DNA of 64,000 bases from Hyphomicrobiales bacterium (lineage in GTDB: Bacteria; Pseudomonadota; Alphaproteobacteria; Rhizobiales; Rhizobiaceae), in assembly GCA_900473795.1 (NCBI GenBank), contig UCMT01000036.1:1-64000 (forward strand). The letters are read 5' to 3'. Numbering within the stretch: the stretch's first letter is position 1; each line of letters starts with the position of its first letter. Of this stretch, positions 16,990 through 25,897 are shown in pieces. The notes under the pieces were generated by a model, which was not told the DNA's origin, did no database searches, and saw nothing but the letters and a program-made list of their open reading frames with translations. Both the position numbers and the translations under genes were made by a program.

Positions 16990-17940
16990 ATGGCTTTTTC
17001 GTTAAACGCAGAACTCGCGACGGGTTTGGCACGGCTTGGCGAGGAAATAGGGGAAGTCGCCCCGATGGCGGTTGGTGACGTGGCCAGACGCCGGGAAGTC
17101 TACGACGCGTTGCAGCGGTTCATCTTTTCGAAGCTGGAGCATCCCTCGGACGTGACGATGACCGAATACGAGGCGCCGGCGTCGGACGGCGCGAAGATTC
17201 AGCTGCGCTGGTATGCCAGATCAGGTGAGTCGCCCGGGTCCGCGGTGGTCTATTGCCACGGCGGCGGCATGATGCTCAGCAGTCCTGAAGTCTATCACAC
17301 GCCTGTCGCGCGATACGTATCAGCCTCCGGTGTGCCAGTCTTGACGGTCGCCTACCGCCGCGCACCCGAGGCACCAGCCCCGATACCAGTCACCGACTGT
17401 CACTCCGGCCTGTGCTGGCTGGCAGACCATGCCGCCGAATTAGGAATAGATCCCAACCGTATAGGCATCATGGGCGACAGCAGCGGCGGCGGGATCGCGG
17501 CAAGCTTAGCCATCTATGCTCGTGATCAGGGCGGCCCGCATATTTGCAAGCAGTTGCTGATCTATCCGATGCTCGATGACCGCAACGTCGTGCCGGATCC
17601 ACTGCTCGCGCCCTTCGCTCCGTGGAGCTACGATGACAACATCACGGGCTGGACCGCGCTCTTGGGCGAAGACTGCGGGGGCCCGCATGTGACGCCCTAC
17701 GGCGCCGCCGCTCGGCTAACGGATTTCACGAACCTCCCCGCTGCTTATATCGACATCGGTGAACTCGACATCTTCCGTGATGAAACTATGCGTTATGCCC
17801 ACAACCTGATGCTGGCTGGAGTCAGTACCGAACTCCATGTTCATCCGGGCGCGGCTCATGCTTATGAGGCTTTCGTGCCAGACTCGGAATTGGCTCAACG
17901 TACCGTGCAAGATCGGATTCGGGTCCTCAAGTCTCTATAA
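16990..17940 (+). CDS. Alpha/beta hydrolase, hormone-sensitive lipase family
   Basis: A 316-residue esterase of the HSL (bacterial family IV) type. The oxyanion motif HGGG is at 90-93, the nucleophile Ser164 in GDSSGGG, the acid probably Asp260 (GELDIFRDE) and the base His290 (PGAAHAYE). Known members hydrolyse short-chain esters and lactone-like substrates in the cytoplasm. GGAGG precedes the ATG. It follows the binding-protein gene after 140 bases in the same direction, so it likely opens an ester or lactone in the imported compound. The substrate is inferred from context only. Confidence 0.9.
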   Translation: MAFSLNAELATGLARLGEEIGEVAPMAVGDVARRREVYDALQRFIFSKLEHPSDVTMTEYEAPASDGAKIQLRWYARSGESPGSAVVYCHGGGMMLSSPEVYHTPVARYVSASGVPVLTVAYRRAPEAPAPIPVTDCHSGLCWLADHAAELGIDPNRIGIMGDSSGGGIAASLAIYARDQGGPHICKQLLIYPMLDDRNVVPDPLLAPFAPWSYDDNITGWTALLGEDCGGPHVTPYGAAARLTDFTNLPAAYIDIGELDIFRDETMRYAHNLMLAGVSTELHVHPGAAHAYEAFVPDSELAQRTVQDRIRVLKSL

Positions 17941-18342
17941 ATTCCTATTTGGAATGCTAGTGGCGGGACGAACGAGCTGAGCAATTTCTGGGCCCGTTAC
18001 TCTTCCTGTTTCGCGACGGCCGCCATTACCGCAGCAATACCAAAGAACCGACTTTCAGTCGAATTTTCGGGATTTGCGGTTGGGCAGCCAATTGGCTGAT
18101 GGAAAGCACAGGTACCGGCGGGGGCGCCATTCGAAAGCGATGCGACCTGTGAGATTTGCGTCTGACGCAATCCAATTTCGCCGTGCGCGGCGGTTGTCAC
18201 CGCTTTCCTTGTCCGCCTAATCTGCAGGTGTGTGCCAATCACTCAACCGCTTCGGCACACTGATCGTAACATGGAAACCGGTTTGCTGGATGGTCAGAGC
18301 GACCCGGATGCGTCGGCACCTTGAATGAAGTATGGAGCAGTC
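17941..18342. other. Intergenic stretch
   Basis: About 400 bases without a supported gene. A minus frame (17997-18242) has no recognised domain and no good start. The gap may carry a second promoter for the cupin/GMC/lyase genes. Confidence 0.4.
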
Positions 18343-18906
18343 ATGTATCATCCAGAAATCTCTCGTGTCATCCTGACGCGCAACGAAGACGACGGTACCT
18401 CGGACTTTGAAGTCTTGTCGCTAAAGGCCGATACACCGCTGAACGATGCGGGCGATCCGGTGTTCACCGTCTCGCAGCTCTGGGGAACACCTGACGGGAT
18501 CGCGCAAGTGGGGCCTGGCGTGAATCCCCCTCAAGTCATCGAACCCTGGTTCCCCGGCGCTGGTGGCGTCCGATTTCGCTTTTTCACCTTTCTGCCCGTT
18601 CCTTCAAAAGAAAAGACCAAAGGCGAGACCGAACCTCTGCTCTTGGAAAAGGCAAAAGGAGAAGGTCTGTCAAGCTTCACCACAGCCTTCGATCCCCACC
18701 GGCCGGGCATGCACATTTCCGATTCCGTCGATTTCGTTTTTGTCATGTCGGGCGAGGTGGTGATGGAACTCGAGAGGCGCGAAATCCTGGTCAAACAGGG
18801 AGACATCGTCATCATGAGGGGCGGCTGGCACAATTGGCGCAATGAAACTGAACAGCCCTGCACCGTCGCCTCTGTGATGGTCGGCGCTAACCGGGTCACT
18901 GCCTGA
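18343..18906 (+). CDS. Cupin domain protein
   Basis: A 187-residue protein with a single C-terminal cupin beta-barrel (about residues 105-180): HISDSVDFVFVMSGEVVMELERREILVKQGDIVIMRGGWHNWRN. Of the usual metal ligands, the first motif lacks the HxH pair (MHISDSVD), while a histidine in GGWHNW of motif two is kept. ATG 18343 is chosen over ATG 18325 because GGAG (18334-18337) is 5 bases upstream. It sits directly before the GMC gene (22-base gap). Similar cupins accompany catabolic dehydrogenases as isomerases, dioxygenases or sensors; the role here is open. Confidence 0.8.
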   Translation: MYHPEISRVILTRNEDDGTSDFEVLSLKADTPLNDAGDPVFTVSQLWGTPDGIAQVGPGVNPPQVIEPWFPGAGGVRFRFFTFLPVPSKEKTKGETEPLLLEKAKGEGLSSFTTAFDPHRPGMHISDSVDFVFVMSGEVVMELERREILVKQGDIVIMRGGWHNWRNETEQPCTVASVMVGANRVTA

Positions 18907-18928
18907 TCCTACCGCAGGAGTGCCAAAC

Positions 18929-20542
18929 TTGGACGAATACGACTATCTGGTTGTCGGCGCTGGTTCGGCAGGCTGCGCGATCGCCGCCCGCCTGTCCGAG
19001 GACGCCGACGAGCGGGTGCTTCTACTGGAGGCCGGTCCGCCTGCCGATCATTTCTGGATCAATACTCCCGGCGGGGTTTCCCGGCTTTTCGACGACCGGC
19101 GTTACAACTGGTGCTTCACCACAGAACCTAATGAAAGTCTGGGTGGACGTACGCTACACTGGCCCCGTGGCAAAACCTTGGGCGGATCGAGCGCAATAAA
19201 TGGCATGGTTTACATGCGGGGTCATCCGCGTGATTTCGACCATTGGGCGGAGTTGGGGAACAAGGGCTGGGGATGGGACGACGTCCTCCCTTATTTCAAG
19301 AAGTCTGAAGACAACACGCGCGGAACCGGTGCCTACACCGGGACAGGCGGGCCATTGTCGGTCTCGGACCCCACGGAACGGCACCCGATCACCAGGGATT
19401 TCCTTAAATCAGTCGCGGCTCTGGGTGTTCCGGAAATTGAGGGACTCAATTTCCCCCCTTTCGAAGGGGTCGCCTATCAACAATTTACCATCCGTCGCGG
19501 CAAGCGTGAAACCTCTTACACGGCTTTCATCAAACCGATCCGGCATCGCCGCAATCTGACGGTTTTGACCAACCTCACGGTTTTGCGGATCCTGATCACA
19601 AACGGCGAGGCCACGGGTGTCGAGGTTTTGGATCGCGCACAGAAACGCGTCATCCGAGCGAGGCGCGAGGTCATCCTATCAGCCGGGGCTCTGGCCTCTC
19701 CTCAGCTTCTCTTGCTTTCCGGCATTGGCGACGGGAGCGAGGTGCGCCAGCTTGGCCTGCCTTTAGTGGCCGATACCCCCGGCGTCGGGAAAAACCTCCA
19801 GGATCATTGGGCAGTGCCGTATGTATTGCGCGTCGGACCCGACGGCTCCTACAACCCCCGTCTCAGCGGCTATCGCAAATATCTGGAGGGAATGCGTTAC
19901 CTGCTGACGCGCCGCGGGTTTCTCGCACTTGGGTCTTCAGCGGTCAGCACATATGTGAAATCGTCCGAAGCCGAGACGCAGCCCGACCTGCAATTGGCGA
20001 TCCGGCCCGTCTCAGCCATTTTCAATCCTGACGGATCGGTTGATGTGGATCCCGAACCCGGCGTTGGCGGGGCGGTGGTTCTGGTGGGACCCAAATCAAC
20101 CGGTTACCTGGCGCTGCGATCTCCCGATCCGCTGCAAGCCCCGGCGTTCCATCCGAGATACCTTGGCCATCCAGATGACGCTGCGCGGCTTATCCGCGGC
20201 GTGCATCTCTTGCGTCGCGTGTTTGAGAGCGAGCCTCTCGCTAGCCGCATCAAAGCAGAGGTCACACCGGGTCCGGGGGTTCAAACCGATGCGCAAATTC
20301 TCGATTTCATCAAGCGTAGCGGCAATACGGCGTGGCATCCCGTCGGCACGTGCAAGATGGGCATGGATCCAATGGCGGTGGTAGACTCATGGCTCCGCGT
20401 GCATGGACTGCGACGGTTGCGCGTAGCCGACGCGTCGATCATGCCCAGGATCACCAGCGGCAATACCAACGCACCGTCGATAATGATCGGCGAAAAGGCG
20501 GCGGATATGATTAAGCAAGACAAGGCGCCCCGGCGGCAATAG
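18929..20542 (+). CDS. GMC family flavoprotein oxidoreductase (choline dehydrogenase-like)
   Basis: A 537-residue FAD enzyme. The dinucleotide motif VVGAGSAGCAIAARL is near residues 7-21, GMC signature 1 lies around GKTLGGSSAINGMVYMRG, and signature 2 around GALASPQLLLLSGIG. The C-terminal catalytic region has the active-site His in NTAWHPVGTCKMG and the second residue as Asn in SGNTNAPSIMIGEKAADM. GMC enzymes oxidise alcohols to aldehydes. I choose TTG 18929 because AGGAG (18916-18920) is 8 bases upstream; the GTG at 18920 overlaps that site. It lies between the cupin and the PEP mutase-family gene, which suggests oxidation of a primary alcohol in the imported substrate, with the ALDH at 21494 as a plausible next step. 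Confidence 0.93.
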   Translation: MDEYDYLVVGAGSAGCAIAARLSEDADERVLLLEAGPPADHFWINTPGGVSRLFDDRRYNWCFTTEPNESLGGRTLHWPRGKTLGGSSAINGMVYMRGHPRDFDHWAELGNKGWGWDDVLPYFKKSEDNTRGTGAYTGTGGPLSVSDPTERHPITRDFLKSVAALGVPEIEGLNFPPFEGVAYQQFTIRRGKRETSYTAFIKPIRHRRNLTVLTNLTVLRILITNGEATGVEVLDRAQKRVIRARREVILSAGALASPQLLLLSGIGDGSEVRQLGLPLVADTPGVGKNLQDHWAVPYVLRVGPDGSYNPRLSGYRKYLEGMRYLLTRRGFLALGSSAVSTYVKSSEAETQPDLQLAIRPVSAIFNPDGSVDVDPEPGVGGAVVLVGPKSTGYLALRSPDPLQAPAFHPRYLGHPDDAARLIRGVHLLRRVFESEPLASRIKAEVTPGPGVQTDAQILDFIKRSGNTAWHPVGTCKMGMDPMAVVDSWLRVHGLRRLRVADASIMPRITSGNTNAPSIMIGEKAADMIKQDKAPRRQ

Positions 20543-20587
20543 TCACGCTGAAGCACCCTCCAAAAGAAGCGATAGGAGCAACCGCAA

Positions 20588-21475
20588 ATGCCAGGCATGA
20601 CTACGAAATTGCGTCGCCTGCTCGCGCAGGATGGCGCTCTCCTAGCCCCTGGTGCCTTTGGCCCGATGCCGGGAAGGCTTGCCGAGCGCGAAGGGTTTGA
20701 GGCGGTCTATCTACCTGGTGGTGGCACCGCCTTGAACCGGCTGGGTGTAGCCGACGTCGGCATCATCACCATGACCGAGATGGTCGACAGTGCCAAAGCT
20801 ATGGCTCAGGCTCTGAAGGTGCCGGTGATTTGCGACGCAGACAGCGGTTTCGGCAATCACCTGAATGTTCAACGCGCAGTCCGCGAATACGAGATGGCCG
20901 GCGTCGCGGCCATCCATTTCGAAGACCAGACATTCCCGAAGAAAAGCGGTCATTCATCTGGCAAATCGCTTATTCCGATCGAGGAAGCCGCGCAAAAGAT
21001 TCGCGCGGCCGTGGCCGCGCGAACGGACCCCGACTTCGTCATCATCGCACGTTGCGATGCCATGTCGGTCGGTGGTCTGGAAGAAGTGGTTCGCCGCTGC
21101 ACCGCCTATCACGCAGCAGGAGCCGACATGACCTTCGTCGAGGCCCCGAATTCCACGGAAGCCGTCGCTGCAATTCCTAAGCTTATACCCGGAATGCATC
21201 TTTTCAACATGGCCGCCGGAGGTTCGACCCCGGTCCTGACGGTCGAAGAAGTCGGCCGGCTCGGGTACAAACTAATGATCATGCCGAACTTCTCGGCTCT
21301 GGTGGCGATCAAGGCCATGCAAGAGATGTATTCCGAAATCCGGCGGACCGGGTCGGTGGCCACGATCAAGGAGCGCGGCGTGACATTTTCGGAGCTTCAG
21401 GATCTTGGCGACTTGCGAGGCTATGACGCCGCTGACCGTATCTACGATGTTTCCGCCCCCAGGGAGCATCCCTGA
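20588..21475 (+). CDS. Isocitrate lyase/PEP mutase superfamily protein
   Basis: A 295-residue TIM-barrel protein like oxaloacetate decarboxylase, dimethylmalate lyase or methylisocitrate lyase. Conserved parts are APGAFGPMPGRLAEREGFEAVYLPGGG, the Mg-binding VICDADSGFG, HFEDQTFPKKSGH and the helix after ARCDAM. In carbon-carbon lyases of this superfamily the mobile loop normally reads K-K/R-C-G-H; here the cysteine position is Ser (KKSGH), so the activity may differ. It ends the plus-strand unit. It may cleave a 2-hydroxy or 2-methyl dicarboxylate produced upstream, releasing pyruvate, or act as a decarboxylase. Confidence 0.88.
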   Translation: MPGMTTKLRRLLAQDGALLAPGAFGPMPGRLAEREGFEAVYLPGGGTALNRLGVADVGIITMTEMVDSAKAMAQALKVPVICDADSGFGNHLNVQRAVREYEMAGVAAIHFEDQTFPKKSGHSSGKSLIPIEEAAQKIRAAVAARTDPDFVIIARCDAMSVGGLEEVVRRCTAYHAAGADMTFVEAPNSTEAVAAIPKLIPGMHLFNMAAGGSTPVLTVEEVGRLGYKLMIMPNFSALVAIKAMQEMYSEIRRTGSVATIKERGVTFSELQDLGDLRGYDAADRIYDVSAPREHP

Positions 21476-21493
21476 AGGCGGAAAAGCCCGTTT

Positions 21494-22972
21494 TCAGATC
21501 GGCCCGGAGCTCAAGAGCACCGTCTTCTGAACCAGATAGGCGTCCAGCGAGGAAGGACCACCTTCGCGCCCGATACCGGTATCTTTGTTGCCGCCGAAAG
21601 GCGTGTCCGCATCCGGAGTGCCGAAGTGGTTGATCGACAGAACTCCGACCTCCAGCTCGCGTTGGAGACGTTCGGAATCGGCCAACGAATTGGTGAACGC
21701 ATAGCCGGCCAATGCGACATGGACGCTGTTGGCCACTTTCAACGCCGCGTCCAAATCGGGAACCGAGACACAGGCGGCGATCGGATTGAAGGGTTCCTCC
21801 GTCATGGCCGCGCCGTCTAACGGAACATCGGCCAATACCGTCGGTTCGAAGTAATACCCACGGTTGCCGATACGCTTGCCTCCGGTAGCGATCCGTGCGC
21901 CTCGCCGGGTAGCGTCGTTCACCATGGCTTCAGCAGTCTGCAGACGTCGCACGTTGGCCAGCGGGCCCATCTGTGCGGCGGGGTCGAACCCGTCGCGCAC
22001 GCGATACTCCGACAAAACGCCCGCGAAAGCATCGACGAAGCGATGGTAAAGGCTGTCATGGACAATGAACCGCGAGGCCGAAGCGCAGATCATTCCGCCA
22101 CCGCGTGTCTTGGCTTCAGCCGACAAGACAGCGACCTTTTCAACATCGACGCCCGAGCCGATGATGACTGGCGCGTTACCTCCCAGCTCCATTAGAACCG
22201 GTTTCATGGCGCGCGCGGCAAGTCCGCTCAGATGCTTACCCACCTCTGTCGATCCGGTGAACGTCACAAGCCGCGTGATCGGAGAGCCGATCAACGTAGT
22301 GGAGATCAAATTGGAATCGCCCGTCACCAGGTTGAGCACACCGGGCGGCAGGCCTGCGTCCTCAAAGCACTTCACCAGCGCGCAGGCCGTGCCGGGCGTT
22401 TCGACCGCCGGTTTCAGAATTACCGAACAACCTGCAGCCAGCGCAGCGGAAATTTTGCGGGCAGCCGCGCTCATCGGGACGTTCCAGGGCGTCATGGCGA
22501 CGACCGGGCCGATCGGCTGGCGGTGCAGAAGCTTTTGCATGCCCGGTTCGGCTGGCACAATCACACCGTAAGCGCGCTGCGCTTGGCCGGCCTCCCATTC
22601 GAAGAAGTTGCAGCAGCGGTCGATTTCCGCCTCGGACGCGGCCAAGGTCTTGCCGTTTTCCAGAGTGGTGATCCGGGCGATATCCTTCAGCCTTGCACGC
22701 AGCAGGGCTACTGCGGCGTGGATTACCTTGGCCCTTTCATTGGCCGGCGTAGCGCGCCAAAGGTGGAACCCGGCCTCGCAGGCCTTCAGTGCGTCGTCTA
22801 GATCCTGAGGGGTGGCAGCGGGCACCGGGCCAAGTTCGTTCTCGGTGCTTGGATTGCGCACCATGCGCCAAGGCTTCCGATCGTAGATCCACGTGCCATT
22901 GATGTACATGCCGACCGGCGGATAGGCGGTCTTTTCGAAGGCTTCGGAAGGCCGAGAAGTGATGTCCTGCAT
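21494..22972 (-). CDS. NAD(P)-dependent aldehyde dehydrogenase
   Basis: A 492-residue ALDH near succinate-semialdehyde dehydrogenase (GabD-like). The cofactor motif TPWNVPMSAAARK is present, FTGSTEVG forms the Rossmann glycine turn, the catalytic Glu is in MELGGNAP and the nucleophile Cys in GGGMICASASRF. Near the usual EIFGPV position it reads EEPFNPIA, a variant also seen in its paralogue at 53366. ATG 22972 fits the alignment of the two paralogues (both begin M-x-x-ITSRPSE-x-FE). It is the last gene of the minus-strand catabolic unit and its stop converges on the PEP mutase-family gene. It probably oxidises an aldehyde made by the GMC enzyme or by the SDR. Confidence 0.92.
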   Translation of the reverse strand: MQDITSRPSEAFEKTAYPPVGMYINGTWIYDRKPWRMVRNPSTENELGPVPAATPQDLDDALKACEAGFHLWRATPANERAKVIHAAVALLRARLKDIARITTLENGKTLAASEAEIDRCCNFFEWEAGQAQRAYGVIVPAEPGMQKLLHRQPIGPVVAMTPWNVPMSAAARKISAALAAGCSVILKPAVETPGTACALVKCFEDAGLPPGVLNLVTGDSNLISTTLIGSPITRLVTFTGSTEVGKHLSGLAARAMKPVLMELGGNAPVIIGSGVDVEKVAVLSAEAKTRGGGMICASASRFIVHDSLYHRFVDAFAGVLSEYRVRDGFDPAAQMGPLANVRRLQTAEAMVNDATRRGARIATGGKRIGNRGYYFEPTVLADVPLDGAAMTEEPFNPIAACVSVPDLDAALKVANSVHVALAGYAFTNSLADSERLQRELEVGVLSINHFGTPDADTPFGGNKDTGIGREGGPSSLDAYLVQKTVLLSSGPI

Positions 22973-23006
22973 GGGATGTTCTTTCAGTTGCGCCGAAAAG
23001 GCGGAC

Positions 23007-23582
23007 TCATGCGTTGGACTCAGCGGGAAGTCCGACGTCAAAGACATGTAAAAGCTGCGCGAGCGTGCGGTAGTAGCCCACAAGGGCGACCAATTCGAAG
23101 ATGGTGGCTTCGCCGATCGTGTGGCGGAGGTCGGCGTAGATGGGGTCCGAAATCGGCAGGTCGCCGGCCATTAGCCGATGGCAAAACGTGTAGGCGATGG
23201 CCTCGACCGGATTGGCGCTGGCAAAGCGGCCCAGTGCAAGGTCGCTTAATTCAATCTCGGTCAATCCAGCCGCCCGCCCTACCCTTTCATGGGCATAGCG
23301 TTCAAATGCGCTGTCGGTGACTTGCGCTACGCAAAGGATGGCAATTTCGCGAACTCGGTCGCTTAACCCTGTCCGGTAGCGGATCGCTGAACCAAGTATC
23401 TGAAGCGGCATTCCCAGCCGGGGATGGTGCACCATGATTCCGAAAGGACCGGTCAGGGCTCCTTCGGCATCCACCAGCGGAAAAAGCTGCTTGCCCTTGC
23501 CCCTGGGGCCTCCGGCTATCGCCTCGTAAAGGGCAAGCTGCTCGGGGTCCAGTTGGGCTTTCGGAAGGTTCTTCAGGCGCAT
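23007..23582 (-). CDS. Carboxymuconolactone decarboxylase family protein
   Basis: A 191-residue protein of the AhpD-like/CMD helical fold. The hallmark region is FGIMVHHPRLGMPLQILGSAIRYRTGLSDRVREIAILCVAQVTDSAFERYAHE, followed by the helix YTFCHRLMAGD and the C-terminal FELVALVGYYRTLAQLLHVFDV. The peroxidase CxxC of AhpD is absent (only one Cys in ILCVAQV), so a thiol-peroxidase role is unlikely. Members beside catabolic dehydrogenases act as decarboxylases, isomerases or accessory proteins. It lies 34 bases upstream of the ALDH and 15 bases downstream of the SDR, clearly one operon. Confidence 0.88.
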   Translation of the reverse strand: MRLKNLPKAQLDPEQLALYEAIAGGPRGKGKQLFPLVDAEGALTGPFGIMVHHPRLGMPLQILGSAIRYRTGLSDRVREIAILCVAQVTDSAFERYAHERVGRAAGLTEIELSDLALGRFASANPVEAIAYTFCHRLMAGDLPISDPIYADLRHTIGEATIFELVALVGYYRTLAQLLHVFDVGLPAESNA

Positions 23583-23597
23583 CGAACACTTACCTTC

Positions 23598-24365
23598 TCA
23601 CTGAACCACGAAGCCGCCGTCCACCGGCAGCGCAACGCCGACAATGAAGCTCGCACCGGGACTGCAGAGGAACAGGACGACTGAGGCGACCTCGTCAGCC
23701 TTGGCGATCCGGTTGATCGGCATCTTGGCCACCGCCTGGCTACGGTCCAACTCGCCTTTTTCGACCAGCGCATCCACCATCGGCGTGTCGATTGTTCCCG
23801 GGCAGATCACATTCACTCGGATGCCACGCGCGGCATATTCCAAGGCCGCACTCGTGGTCAGTCCGATGATCGCATGTTTGGAGGCATGATAGGACGTGCG
23901 CCCTGCCGCCCCAATCAATCCGCTGATCGAGGAGCAATTTACCACCGCGCCCGAGCCCTGCTCCCGCATTTGGCGCAGCTCATACTTCATGCAGGCCCAC
24001 GTGCCCCGGGTATTGACGCTCTGGATCCGGTCATAGTTCTCGGCGGTGACATCGGCGATTTCGGCCGGCGGATCTATGATCCCGGCGCTGTTGAAGGCCA
24101 TATCCAGCCGACCGAAGGTTTCGACCACCGTCTTCACCATTTCTTCGACCTGATTTTCCTGCGCCACATCGCAACGCAGGCCGATGGCCTCGAACCCGGC
24201 ATCCTTCAATTCTTTGGCTTTGGCCTTGACCAAAGTCTCGTCGATATCCGCCAGCACCACGGCAGCGCCCGATTGAGCGAATTGCCGTGCTGTCGCCAGC
24301 CCGATACCCGAGCCTGCGCCTGTGACGAGCGCGACCTGGTCTTTGAAGTCATAGGTGGGGTTCAT
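23598..24365 (-). CDS. SDR family oxidoreductase
   Basis: A 255-residue classical SDR: TGAGSGIG at 15-22, acidic ADIDETL after strand two (favouring NAD), NSAG near 90, SSISG near 143 and the YHASK tyrosine/lysine pair. The C-terminus reads VALPVDGGFVVQ, the usual SDR ending. ATG 24365 has AGGAG 5 bases upstream and starts MNPTYDFKDQ, matching the paralogue at 55047 (MSVQYDFSGQ). It is co-transcribed with MmgE/PrpD upstream and CMD and ALDH downstream. The paralogy of both this gene and its ALDH with the pair at 53-56 kb suggests a copied module. Confidence 0.9.
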   Translation of the reverse strand: MNPTYDFKDQVALVTGAGSGIGLATARQFAQSGAAVVLADIDETLVKAKAKELKDAGFEAIGLRCDVAQENQVEEMVKTVVETFGRLDMAFNSAGIIDPPAEIADVTAENYDRIQSVNTRGTWACMKYELRQMREQGSGAVVNCSSISGLIGAAGRTSYHASKHAIIGLTTSAALEYAARGIRVNVICPGTIDTPMVDALVEKGELDRSQAVAKMPINRIAKADEVASVVLFLCSPGASFIVGVALPVDGGFVVQ

Positions 24366-24421
24366 GTGTTCTCCTGTTCGTTTTGTTGGGCGTCGGGGCT
24401 TAGATCCGCGGTCCGGCAGCA

Positions 24422-25840
24422 TCAGGCGCCCAGAGACCTCAGAAGCCCTGTCAGGTTGTCGGACGTTTCAAGTTCGTAGAATCCCTCTATGGCGCGTTCG
24501 ACCACATCACGAGCCAGCACGCCTTCGGCATTCAGCCTGAACTTATCGGCCAGTTCGTCATCTGACATGCCCGAGCCACCGGCAACTCCCGGTGTGCCCT
24601 TGGGATAAAGCAACTCTGCTGAATAGGTCTCGCCCCCGGCGTCCACTTCGACGCGCGAGGGCCGCGCCGCCGGATCGGTCGTCACCAGCCGGGCCCAGTC
24701 GGGATGAACCTGACAAGTGATTTTATCCATCAATTCCAACACGTGCGGAGCCAGCACGACATCCGGCGCTTGCCAGACATTCGACTTGGGCAATCGCTGC
24801 GCCCCTACGGCAAGGCCGTGTGCGGCCGAAAATTGGCCGTCCACAACGTCCGCGATGTTGCGGGTCGTCCAGCAGGCGCGCTCCACATGGCCCTCGCCCC
24901 ACGTGCGGATCGCTCGAATTTCGGGGGTTGCGATACCGTTTTCGTCCAAAATGCCGATCAGCAAGTCTAGAAGGCCATGCAAGGCGCGACAGTGGGGATA
25001 GACCTTGAAGGAATTCTCCTTTGGGAAGTACCAATAGTCACCAATATCCTTCAGCATTCTTTCCGGCTGCCAGCGAACTGAGCCGATAAATCGCCGGTAT
25101 CCATACTCTGCGTCGTCGAAAACTGCCGGATCACCTCGATGGCCAAGGTGGGCCATATGGGCGGCGGTCAGCGCTGCTTGTGTGATCGGACCAGCCATCG
25201 TGTACTTGATCGTCGCAACTGGGGTATGCTCAAGCCAGGACCGATGCGAATTGACTGGCGTTATCGCTGCCGCAATCGCCAGGGCGTGGCTCATGACACT
25301 GGCGCTTTCGCGCCAAAGACGCGAAATCGAAGCCGTGGCCCCGAAGATTGAACTCGTGTAGCCAAGCACATCGGGCATGCGGTGCTTGCCGTCCGAGATG
25401 TCGCGAATATTGTCCATCGCCTTGCCGAAACGGTTGGTCATCTCGTGTGCGACTGCAGTCGCGACGATCAGCTCGCGTCCGGAGACGCCCTTTACCTCAG
25501 CCTCGGCCAGCATCCCGGGTAAGACATAGGGCGAGACATGGCCAGGAGGCAGAATGGCGTCGAAGTCGAGCGCGTTGATGGCCTCGCCATTGGCAAAGGC
25601 TGCGCCGAAGGGCGTCGATCTGATCGGCGAGCCGTAGATCGTGCATGACTGATTACCCTCGCCTTGGATCCTTGCGAAGTCTACGGCGATGCGGCTTTTG
25701 TCGAGCGTAATGCCGCCAATGGCGCATCCGAGGGAGTCCAGCAGGATGCGTTTGGATTCATTCACGACATCTTGCGGCAAATCCTCGAAGCGCAGTCCGG
25801 TGGTGAATTGTGCAAGCTGTTGAGCAATTGAGTTTGACAT
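24422..25840 (-). CDS. MmgE/PrpD family protein
   Basis: A 472-residue MmgE/PrpD protein. The N-terminal helical domain begins LAQFTTGLRFEDLPQDVVNESKRILLDSLGCAIGG and includes ALDFDAILPPGHVSPYVLPGMLA and TVAVAHEM-like helices; the C-terminal lid starts near KVYPHCRALHGLLDL. The family comprises 2-methylcitrate dehydratases, cis-aconitate decarboxylases and relatives acting on polycarboxylates, so it may dehydrate or isomerise an intermediate. A second, only distantly similar, family member is at 40282-41679. It sits between the ABC permease gene and the SDR, all on the minus strand. Confidence 0.9.
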   Translation of the reverse strand: MSNSIAQQLAQFTTGLRFEDLPQDVVNESKRILLDSLGCAIGGITLDKSRIAVDFARIQGEGNQSCTIYGSPIRSTPFGAAFANGEAINALDFDAILPPGHVSPYVLPGMLAEAEVKGVSGRELIVATAVAHEMTNRFGKAMDNIRDISDGKHRMPDVLGYTSSIFGATASISRLWRESASVMSHALAIAAAITPVNSHRSWLEHTPVATIKYTMAGPITQAALTAAHMAHLGHRGDPAVFDDAEYGYRRFIGSVRWQPERMLKDIGDYWYFPKENSFKVYPHCRALHGLLDLLIGILDENGIATPEIRAIRTWGEGHVERACWTTRNIADVVDGQFSAAHGLAVGAQRLPKSNVWQAPDVVLAPHVLELMDKITCQVHPDWARLVTTDPAARPSRVEVDAGGETYSAELLYPKGTPGVAGGSGMSDDELADKFRLNAEGVLARDVVERAIEGFYELETSDNLTGLLRSLGA

Positions 25841-25897
25841 TTGGCCGTCCCAAAGAGTGCTAGCGACCGCGGGCGGGAATTGGGCCGCCTCGATGCG

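Noticed and set aside
16025-17032. 335-codon minus frame opposite the binding-protein gene
   Set aside because: It lies wholly antisense to a clear periplasmic binding protein with signal peptide and has no recognisable domain.
17997-18242. 81-codon minus frame between hydrolase and cupin genes
   Set aside because: No domain, no ribosome binding site, and it fills a likely promoter region.
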